Source of the DNA: Leucobacter muris
Lineage (GTDB): Bacteria > Actinomycetota > Actinomycetes > Actinomycetales > Microbacteriaceae
Assembly: GCF_004028235.1 (NCBI RefSeq)
Contig: NZ_CP035037.1
Coordinates: 1,054,001-1,118,000, forward strand
Reading direction: 5' to 3'
DNA length: 64,000 bases
In this document: positions 56,941-64,000 of the stretch, in pieces
Numbering within the stretch: the stretch's first letter is position 1
Layout: each line of letters starts with the position of its first letter
The notes under the pieces: generated by a model
Told to the model about the DNA's origin: nothing
What the model saw: the letters and a program-made list of their open reading frames with translations, nothing else
Database searches by the model: none
Made by a program: the position numbers and the translations under genes

Positions 56941-59823
56941 ATGGCCAGCAAAACTTCGTCGCGCGAAAAATCGGGCAAGACCACGGCACGGGGATCCCGC
57001 GCCGGGTCGTCCCGTGCCACCGCGAAGACGCGGGTGCTCGCCGAGCCCGAGCCCCGCGAGAACGGGATCGTGCGCGCCTGGAACGGCCTCGCCCACGCGA
57101 TCGGCGGCGCGGCGCGCGCCTTCCGTCTCGAGCCTCTCGCCCCCGAGGATCGACGCGACGGCATCCCGCTGCTGCTGATGCTGCTCGCCGTCGCGGGCGC
57201 CGTGGTCGAGTGGTTCATGATCGGCCAGCCGGTGGCCGTGCAGCTCGACGCATGGTCGTTCGGCGGCCTCTTCGGCCGGGTGGCGTTCGGGCTTCCGATC
57301 ATCATGGTCGGCTTCGCGCTGTGGCTGTTCAACCACCCCTCGAGCGTCAACGACAACCGCCGCATCGCGATCGGCCTCTTCATCGCGATCATGAGCGTCG
57401 CCGGTCTGTCCCACATCTACGGCGGGCGGCCGATCCCGAGCCAGGGCATGCCGGCGCTCGCCGAGGCGGGCGGGCTGCTCGGCTGGATGGTGGGCGCGCC
57501 TCTGCTCGCGCTGACGGTGTGGGTGGCGACCCCGGTGCTGTCGCTGATGCTGCTCTTCTCGGTGCTCATCGTCACGAAGACGCCTCCGGGGCGCATCGTG
57601 CGGCGGCTGCACGAGGCGTACGAGTTCCTGTTCGGTGTGACCGAGGGCGCCGACGCCCAGACCGACGAGCGCCCGGCGAAGTCGCGCCGCCGAGACAAGG
57701 AGTCGCAGCAGGCGCTCTTCGATCTCGAGAGCGAGAACGAGACGGGCGACGGCTCGCTGCCGTGGTGGCGGCGCAACGCCTCCGGTCGAGAAGAAGACCC
57801 CGAGTACGCCGACGACAAGTCTGCGCTCGACTCCGCGCTCGAGCCGAGCGCCCCCGACGCGCAGAGCGAGGGCGCCTTCGAGTCCGCGCTCGCCCCCGAC
57901 GCCGCCGACCCGTTCCCGGCGGGCCTCTTCGACGAGCTCGAGCAGGCCGAGGCGGCCGTGGAGGCCGCGGGCGCGACGCGGGCGTCGGGGCTGGGCGACG
58001 ATTCGTGGGACGACTTCTCGGCGGCCGCCGAGCCCGCACCGACCTCACAGCTGCCCGAGGTCGCAGACGCGGCGCCGTTCGCGGTCGCGCCTCCCCACGA
58101 TCCGGCGCAGCGCGAGTACCTGCTGCCCGACCAGGGCACGCTGGCGACGGGCGACGCCCCCAAGACCCACACCGAGGCGAACGACCAGATCATGGCCGCG
58201 ATCGCGCGGGTGTTCGAGGAGTTCAAGGTCGACGCGCGTGTGAGTGGGTTCTCCCGGGGCCCGACCGTCACCCAGTACGAGGTCGAGCTCGGGCCGGGTG
58301 TCAAGGTCGAGAAGGTCACGGCGCTGTCGAAGAACCTGTCGTACGCGGTGGCGTCGAACGAGGTGCGCATCCTCTCTCCGATCCCGGGCAAGAGCGCGAT
58401 CGGCATCGAGATCCCCAACAAGGATCGTGAGAACGTCGCCCTCGGCGACGTGCTGCGCTCGAGCCGTGCTCAGCGCAGCGCGCACCCCATGACCATCGGC
58501 GTCGGCAAAGACGTGAAGGGCGGCTTCGTCGTCGCGAACCTCGCTAAGATGCCCCACCTGCTCGTGGCCGGCGCCACCGGCTCGGGCAAGTCGAGCTTCA
58601 TCAACTCGATGATCACGAGCATCCTCATGCGGGCGACCCCCGCCGAGGTGCGCATGGTGCTCGTCGATCCGAAGCGCGTCGAGCTCACCGTCTACCAGGG
58701 CGTGCCCCACCTCATCACCCCCATCATCACGAACCCCAAGAAGGCGGCCGAGGCGCTGCAGTGGGTCGTGAAAGAGATGGACATGCGCTACGACGATCTG
58801 GCGAGCTTCGGCTTCCGCCACATCGACGACTTCAACGAGGCCGTGCGCTCCGGGTCTATCGTGCTGCCCGAGGGCAGCCAGCGCGTGCTCAAGCCGTACC
58901 CGTACCTGCTGGTGGTGGTCGACGAGCTCGCAGACCTCATGCTGGTGGCGCCCCGCGACGTCGAGGATTCGATCCAGCGCATCACCCAGCTCGCCCGTGC
59001 CGCGGGCATCCACCTGGTGCTCGCGACGCAGCGCCCGTCGGTGAACGTGGTGACGGGCGTGATCAAGTCGAATGTTCCGAGCCGCTACGCGTTCGCGGTG
59101 GCGTCGGGCACCGACTCCCGCGTCATCCTCGACGAGGTGGGCGCCGAGCGCCTCATCGGCCAGGGCGACGGCCTGCTGCTGCTCAACGGCGAGTCGACGC
59201 CGATGCGCGTGCAGGGCGCCTGGGTGGGGGAGCCCGAGATCGCGAAGGTGGTCGCCCACGTCAAGGCCCAGGCTCAGCCCGAGTACCGGCCCGACGTGGC
59301 GCAGGTCGCCGAGAAGAAGGAGATCGACGAAGACATCGGAGACGACCTCGAGGTGCTGCTCGCGGCTATCGAGCTCGTGGTCACTTCGCAGTTCGGCTCG
59401 ACCTCGATGCTGCAGCGCAAGCTGCGCGTCGGCTTCGCGAAGGCCGGCCGGCTCATGGACCTCATGGAGTCGCGCGACATCGTGGGTCCCTCCGAGGGTT
59501 CGAAGGCGCGAGACGTGCTCGTCTCGCCCGAGCAGCTGCCCGAGGTGATCGCCCGCATCAAGGGAGGCCCCGCAGCTCCGGCCCCCTTCCAGCAGCCCGC
59601 AGCCGCACCGGAGCGCCCCCAGGCGGCCCCCGCCGCCGCGGCCAGCCCCGAGGCGAATGCCGGGGAGCACGACGCCGCGACCGATGTGATCGAACCGCTC
59701 ACGGAGTCCGACGGTTTCGGCGACGATCGCTACGACGACCCGGTGGCGAAGTACCAGGCCACGCTCGAAGAGGTCGACGGCGACGACGACGAGGACGCCT
59801 GGCAGCTGACGGGCCGAGAATGA
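56941..59823 (+). CDS. ftsK: DNA translocase FtsK/SpoIIIE
   Basis: 960 residues; pumps chromosome DNA through the closing septum. Four hydrophobic helices at about 80-210, an acidic Ala/Pro linker (about 240-400), then the motor with Walker A GATGSGKS at 544-551 and Walker [16 protein letters not shown]. The gamma winged helix ([20 protein letters not shown]) lies near 805-870. About 85 residues of Pro/Ala-rich and acidic tail follow, which most FtsK proteins lack. ATG 56941 begins [13 protein letters not shown]. Confidence 0.96.
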   Translation: MASKTSSREKSGKTTARGSRAGSSRATAKTRVLAEPEPRENGIVRAWNGLAHAIGGAARAFRLEPLAPEDRRDGIPLLLMLLAVAGAVVEWFMIGQPVAVQLDAWSFGGLFGRVAFGLPIIMVGFALWLFNHPSSVNDNRRIAIGLFIAIMSVAGLSHIYGGRPIPSQGMPALAEAGGLLGWMVGAPLLALTVWVATPVLSLMLLFSVLIVTKTPPGRIVRRLHEAYEFLFGVTEGADAQTDERPAKSRRRDKESQQALFDLESENETGDGSLPWWRRNASGREEDPEYADDKSALDSALEPSAPDAQSEGAFESALAPDAADPFPAGLFDELEQAEAAVEAAGATRASGLGDDSWDDFSAAAEPAPTSQLPEVADAAPFAVAPPHDPAQREYLLPDQGTLATGDAPKTHTEANDQIMAAIARVFEEFKVDARVSGFSRGPTVTQYEVELGPGVKVEKVTALSKNLSYAVASNEVRILSPIPGKSAIGIEIPNKDRENVALGDVLRSSRAQRSAHPMTIGVGKDVKGGFVVANLAKMPHLLVAGATGSGKSSFINSMITSILMRATPAEVRMVLVDPKRVELTVYQGVPHLITPIITNPKKAAEALQWVVKEMDMRYDDLASFGFRHIDDFNEAVRSGSIVLPEGSQRVLKPYPYLLVVVDELADLMLVAPRDVEDSIQRITQLARAAGIHLVLATQRPSVNVVTGVIKSNVPSRYAFAVASGTDSRVILDEVGAERLIGQGDGLLLLNGESTPMRVQGAWVGEPEIAKVVAHVKAQAQPEYRPDVAQVAEKKEIDEDIGDDLEVLLAAIELVVTSQFGSTSMLQRKLRVGFAKAGRLMDLMESRDIVGPSEGSKARDVLVSPEQLPEVIARIKGGPAAPAPFQQPAAAPERPQAAPAAAASPEANAGEHDAATDVIEPLTESDGFGDDRYDDPVAKYQATLEEVDGDDDEDAWQLTGRE

Positions 59824-59860
59824 GCCGGGACCGCTGGTCGCGAGCGAACGCGAGGAAGAG

Positions 59861-60457
59861 ATGACCGCACAGGATTCACCGGCGAGGCCGAGCAATTGGA
59901 ACGCCCCGAACATCATCACGGTGGCGCGCATCATCGCGACGCCGTTCTTCCTCTGGATGCTGCTGGCCGACGGCGGTCAGGGCGGCCCGCTGCGCTGGGC
60001 GTCGGCGGTGTTCTTCGTGCTCGCGATCGCGACCGACGCGTGGGACGGGCACCTCGCGAGATCCCGCGGTCTCATCACCGACCTCGGCAAGCTGCTCGAC
60101 CCGATCGCCGACAAGGCGCTCACGGGTGCCGCGCTCGTGGGGCTCTCGATCCTCGGCGAGCTGCCGTGGTGGGTGACCATCGTGGTGCTGGTGCGCGAGA
60201 TCGGCATCACCGTGCACCGCCTCATGATCGCGCACGACGTGGTGGTCGCTGCCGCCTGGATGGGCAAGCTCAAGACGGTCGTGCAGGCCGTCGCGATCAC
60301 ACTCGCCCTGCTGCCCCTCGCCGGGGTGCTGGGACCGGCCGCCCCCGTGGCCTACTGGGCGAACGTGATCACCATGACCGCGGCGGTCGCGCTCACGATC
60401 ATCAGCGGCGTCGACTACGTGGTCGCCTTCATGCGCGCGAAGCGGGTCCGCTCGTGA
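59861..60457 (+). CDS. pgsA: CDP-diacylglycerol-glycerol-3-phosphate 3-phosphatidyltransferase
   Basis: 198 residues, membrane enzyme of phosphatidylglycerol synthesis. The CDP-alcohol phosphotransferase motif DAWDGHLARSRGLITDLGKL then LDPIAD gives the D-DG-AR-G-D-D residues in order near 70-95. Five to six helices. AGGAAGAG precedes ATG 59861. The stop overlaps the cinA GTG. Confidence 0.95.
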   Translation: MTAQDSPARPSNWNAPNIITVARIIATPFFLWMLLADGGQGGPLRWASAVFFVLAIATDAWDGHLARSRGLITDLGKLLDPIADKALTGAALVGLSILGELPWWVTIVVLVREIGITVHRLMIAHDVVVAAAWMGKLKTVVQAVAITLALLPLAGVLGPAAPVAYWANVITMTAAVALTIISGVDYVVAFMRAKRVRS

Positions 60458-61014
60458 AGCCCATCGGCCAGGGCTCGCCCGGCGCCGGCGGCGAGCTCGC
60501 CCGGGCCGTGGTCGAGATCGCGGCGGCGCGGGGGCTGCGCATCGCCGTCGCCGAGTCGCTCACGGGCGGGCTGCTCGCCGACGCGCTCGTGTCAGTGCCC
60601 GGCTCTTCGCGGGTCTTCTCGGGCGGGGTCGTGGCCTACGACACCGCACTGAAGCACTCCGTGCTCGGAGTCGACGACGAACTGCTGCGAGAGAAGGGCC
60701 CCGTCGACGGCGAGGTGGCGCGTCAGATGGCCAGGGGCGTGCGTGAGCTCTGCGCAGTGCCCCGCGCGGACGGGGCGGAACCGGAGCCCGCCGATATCGG
60801 CCTGGCGACCACCGGCGTCGCGGGTCCCGAACCCGACCCGCAGACGGGCCAGCCGGTCGGCACCGTGTGGGTGGGGCTGTGCCTCGGCGACCGGGCCCGC
60901 TCGGTGGAGTACTCGCTCTCGGGGGACCGCGGCGAGATCCGCAATGGCTCTGTCGCGGCGGCTCTCGAACTGCTCGTCGGCGAGCTCGGCGCATCGGAAC
61001 TTGAGTCGGACTGA
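60454..61014 (+). CDS. cinA: CinA C-terminal-type nicotinamide-nucleotide amidase
   Basis: 186 residues: only the CinA C-terminal (PncC) domain, without the MoaB-like N-terminal half. Catalytic segment RIAVAESLTGGLLADALVSV with the Ser nucleophile, then GSSRVFSGGVVAYDTALKHS and GLATTGVAGPEPDPQTGQPV. PncC deamidates NMN in NAD recycling. GTG 60454 overlaps the pgsA stop (GTGA); the pgsA-cinA-clgR order is conserved in actinobacteria. A hairpin overlaps the stop codon. Confidence 0.93.
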   Translation: MKPIGQGSPGAGGELARAVVEIAAARGLRIAVAESLTGGLLADALVSVPGSSRVFSGGVVAYDTALKHSVLGVDDELLREKGPVDGEVARQMARGVRELCAVPRADGAEPEPADIGLATTGVAGPEPDPQTGQPVGTVWVGLCLGDRARSVEYSLSGDRGEIRNGSVAAALELLVGELGASELESD

Positions 61015-61023
61015 CTCAAGTTC
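60997..61023 (+). terminator. Hairpin at the end of cinA
   Basis: GAACTTGAGTC and GACTCAAGTTC form an 11-bp perfect stem with a 5-nt loop that includes part of the cinA stop codon. Confidence 0.6.
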
Positions 61024-61134
61024 AGCAAAGTTTCAGGAATAGGCGCGGTAGTGTCGGGGTTATTCCCAGTGACTCCCTCCACACTGGAGGGGCGTCCCCG
61101 CTGTGGCGGCTTGTCGATGAGCGGGTATTGTGGA

Positions 61135-61153
61135 GCATGACCCCGTGTCATGC
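61135..61153. promoter_or_regulatory. Palindrome upstream of clgR
   Basis: GCATGAC and GTCATGC flank CCCGT, a perfect 7-bp inverted repeat ending 17 bp before the clgR start. It could be an autoregulatory site or an mRNA hairpin that masks the ribosome site GGAGGG. Confidence 0.4.
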
Positions 61154-61170
61154 AGTGAAGGAGGGTTCAC

Positions 61171-61491
61171 ATGGTGCTGATGCGTCAAGAGATCGGCGAC
61201 GTGCTGCGTGACTTCCGGCTGCAGAAGGGGCGCACGCTGCGACAGGTCGCCGGTGATGCGAGCGTGGCGCTCGGCTACCTGAGCGAGGTGGAGCGCGGCC
61301 AGAAGGAGGCCTCGAGCGAGATTCTCGCCGCGGTCGCCGATGCGCTGGATACGCCGCTGTCCGTGATCATGGGCGAGGTGAGCGAGCGGCTCGCCGTGGT
61401 CGAGGGGCTGTCGATGCCTCTCGCCGGCCGGGTTCCGGATACGGTGCCGGCCGAGTTGATGTCGGGCTACGCGCCCGAGCTGGTGTCGTAA
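61171..61491 (+). CDS. clgR: ClgR-type XRE regulator
   Basis: 106 residues. The helix-turn-helix ([40 protein letters not shown]) is the strongly conserved ClgR/PopR form, which activates clp protease and stress genes. The C-terminal end is short and ends in APELVS; ClgR proteins are themselves Clp substrates through hydrophobic C-termini, and the final VS could serve that. AGGAGGG precedes the ATG at 61171. The position after pgsA-cinA supports the assignment. Confidence 0.92.
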   Translation: MVLMRQEIGDVLRDFRLQKGRTLRQVAGDASVALGYLSEVERGQKEASSEILAAVADALDTPLSVIMGEVSERLAVVEGLSMPLAGRVPDTVPAELMSGYAPELVS

Positions 61492-61497
61492 CCCTTC

Positions 61498-61719
61498 GTG
61501 AAGCTGAGTGAGTTCCGGCGCGCTTGCGCCGACGAGTTCGGCGACGATTACTCCGGAGTGCTGATCCGGGATCACTGGCTCGCCGCGCTCGCCGGCACAC
61601 CGGCCGAGGCGCTCGAGCGCGGGGTTCCGGCGCGCGAGGTCTGGGCGGCGCTGTGCGTCGACCTCGATGTTCCGCTCGAGCGGCGCCACGGCCGCGGTCT
61701 GCTCGAGCCCCGCGACTGA
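61498..61719 (+). CDS. DUF3046-family protein
   Basis: 73 residues from GTG 61498. The family start MKLSEFRRACADEFGDDYSG and the central VLIRDHWLAALAGTPAEALE with VREVWxALCxDxxVP are typical of the small actinobacterial DUF3046 proteins found just before recA. Function unknown. It begins 6 nt after clgR and is probably cotranscribed. Confidence 0.88.
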   Translation: MKLSEFRRACADEFGDDYSGVLIRDHWLAALAGTPAEALERGVPAREVWAALCVDLDVPLERRHGRGLLEPRD

Positions 61720-61784
61720 GGGGCGTTCGCCGGGGTCGGAAGCGCGATCCCGATCCCGGCGTCGTGCTGCGCAGGGGCGCCGTG

Positions 61785-61901
61785 CGGCGGCGAATCGCAA
61801 CTGGTCGCGACACGCGCGTCCGTCGTGCAAACGCGGCAGCGTTTGCGCATGGCGCGAAAGCGCCGCACACGGCGGCGAATCACAACTGGTCGCGACACGC
61901 G
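61785..61901. repeat. Two 32-bp direct repeats upstream of recA
   Basis: Copies at 61785-61816 and 61870-61901 share CGGCGGCGAATC, one differing base, then CAACTGGTCGCGACACGCG. They are 85 bp apart start to start and flank the GCAAACGC hairpin. Confidence 0.85.
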
Positions 61902-61913
61902 ACTCCTTGCGCT

Positions 61914-61929
61914 TCGAATATGTGTTCGA
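61914..61929. promoter_or_regulatory. LexA-type SOS box of recA
   Basis: TCGAATATGTGTTCGA matches the Gram-positive LexA box pattern TCGAAC-N4-GTTCGA at all but one fixed position (T for C at position 6). It lies 199 bp before recA. Confidence 0.8.
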
Positions 61930-62127
61930 ATCGTGGTAACTTCGTGCACAGGTAGCCGATTCGCCGACTTATCCTCAGACTCGCCGCTCGATCCAAGAAT
62001 GTCAGTGGTCCGTCCTAGGGTGTGAAGCAACCGGATATCGATGCCTTGTCTGCCCCATCATCGGGGTCGAGACAGTCGGTAGGCAGCAGTCGAGCGGCGC
62101 CGCCGCGCACATCGAAGGAGCAAGATC

Positions 62128-63222
<1,095 letters not shown>

Positions 63223-63226
63223 GCCC

Positions 63227-64000
63227 GTGGCCGTTCGTTTCCTGCCTCCGCCCGAGCAGCGGCCCGCGGGCGGGTCTCCGAGCCGAGCCGACCTGGCTGA
63301 GGCCATCGAACTGCGTTCGCGGCTCGGGGGCCCCGGCTGGGGTGAGACGCCGTCCGAACCGCAGTCGGAGTCGCCGCGCGAACGCGGGCATGAGTACCGC
63401 GAGCCCGAGCGTCCGGAATCCGGTCCCGAGCAGTCTGAGGTGCCCGGCGTCTCCGGCCCCTCGCGGGTGTCGAGCGACGGCGATCCTCGAACGACCGAGG
63501 CCGAGCCGTCGGCGGTCGCCGAGATCCGTGCGCGTCTGCAGTCGATCGTGAGCATGGACGCGTTCCGCGATGGCGGCACCGCTTCTGCCCCCGGGGCCGA
63601 CGCAGCGTGCGTGGCAGACGCCGAGCCGGGCGCCGAGGCGACCGCCGCTGCCGACGATGAAGACGACCGCAGTTCGGCCTACGACGACGGGGTGCGACTG
63701 CTCGCGCGCCGAGCCCGATCGAGCGGCGAGCTGCGCGAAGAATTGCAGCGGCTCGAGCATCCCGCTCACGAGGTCGAGACGGTCATCGCCGAGTTCGAGC
63801 AGAGCCACTATCTCGACGACGAGGGCCTCGCCCGCGCGGTCACCGAGAAACTGCGCGAGACGAAGCGGGCCAGCCGGGCGCAGATCCGCATCAAGCTGCG
63901 AGAGCGGCGGCTCCCCGACTCAGCCATCGAGGAGGCCCTCGGGCAGCTGGACACCGACGAGGAGTTCGCCCTGCTGCGGGAGACCGCTCAGAACCGGGCG
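63227..64000 (+). CDS. recX: RecX regulatory protein, C-terminally cut by the window end
   Basis: The frame is open from GTG 63227 (VAVRFLPPPEQRPAGGS) to the window edge, 258 codons. The first 140 residues are low in order and rich in Glu, Pro and Ser. The RecX three-helix repeats begin near 145: SSAYDDGVRLLARRARSSGE, LREELQRLEHPAHEVETVIA, QSHYLDDEGLARAVTEKLRE, then RAQIRIKLRERRLPDSAIEE. RecX caps RecA filaments. The N-terminal extension is longer than in most RecX proteins, which total 150-270 residues. The stop codon is outside the window. Confidence 0.92.
   Translation, partial: MAVRFLPPPEQRPAGGSPSRADLAEAIELRSRLGGPGWGETPSEPQSESPRERGHEYREPERPESGPEQSEVPGVSGPSRVSSDGDPRTTEAEPSAVAEIRARLQSIVSMDAFRDGGTASAPGADAACVADAEPGAEATAAADDEDDRSSAYDDGVRLLARRARSSGELREELQRLEHPAHEVETVIAEFEQSHYLDDEGLARAVTEKLRETKRASRAQIRIKLRERRLPDSAIEEALGQLDTDEEFALLRETAQNRA

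Larger units (their letters stand above)
61720..62127. other. recA upstream region
   Basis: 408 bp without a gene. It contains two 32-bp direct repeats, a GCAAACGC/GCGTTTGC hairpin (61828-61847), an SOS box and about 200 bp of recA leader. Confidence 0.7.

Overview
The window is a 64 kb piece of a high-GC actinobacterial chromosome. The gene order (prfB-ftsE-ftsX-smpB, dapB-thyA-folA-dapA-rnj, ftsK-pgsA-cinA-clgR-DUF3046-recA-recX), the tmRNA tag ANAKRTDFALAA, the GTG starts and the NANNNT-type -10 boxes placed just upstream of start codons all fit Micrococcales. Microbacteriaceae (for example a Leucobacter relative) is the likeliest family, but the genus cannot be fixed from this sequence. 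Most of the window is core metabolism, cell division and wall synthesis, with a few accessory patches.

Layout. 1-1.6 kb: divergent yczE (cut by the window edge) and a MocR-type regulator broken by an extra C. 1.6-5.7 kb: prfB, ftsE, ftsX, smpB. 5.7-10.5 kb: an accessory block between smpB and ssrA. It holds a TetR regulator facing an NCS1 permease-serine hydrolase operon, and the permease is split by a complete IS256-family element with an 8-bp target duplication. 10.7-11.06 kb: tmRNA, flanked by a perfect 16-bp inverted repeat. 11.1-25.4 kb: a transporter and accessory region (ArsR-SulP, RarD-like, NhaA, PfkB-SurE, a sortase-type surface protein, TetR, GlxA-like regulator), then gap, a DUF3054 gene and an inositol-monophosphatase family gene. 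25.5 kb: tRNA-Lys. 25.7-27.8 kb: a second nhaA and small membrane proteins. 27.9-33.2 kb: ilvD, ilvB, ilvN, ilvC. 33.3-36.1 kb: hrpB. 36.4-37.7 kb: small genes and an ABC-2 permease remnant. 38-39.6 kb: serA. 40.8-50 kb: pnp, an M16 peptidase, dapB, an APC permease, a diguanylate cyclase, thyA, folA. 50.2-56.8 kb: dapA, rnj and a Fem-MurJ-Fem wall cluster. 56.9-64 kb: ftsK, pgsA, cinA, clgR, DUF3046, recA and the start of recX.

Working together: ilvDBNC and serA make branched-chain amino acids and serine. dapA and dapB supply diaminopimelate/lysine. MurJ flips lipid II and two coupled Fem-type transferases probably modify its peptide. FtsE/FtsX and FtsK serve division. SmpB and tmRNA rescue ribosomes. 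recA lies behind a LexA-type box.

Two genome-wide signals stand out. First, at least ten genes have a TANNNT box exactly 6-7 nt before the start codon, the signature of leaderless transcripts. Second, three genes (mocR, an orphan ORF at 14.7 kb, surE) are each broken by one extra base in a run of 7-8 C or G. I found no CRISPR array, phage or conjugative module.
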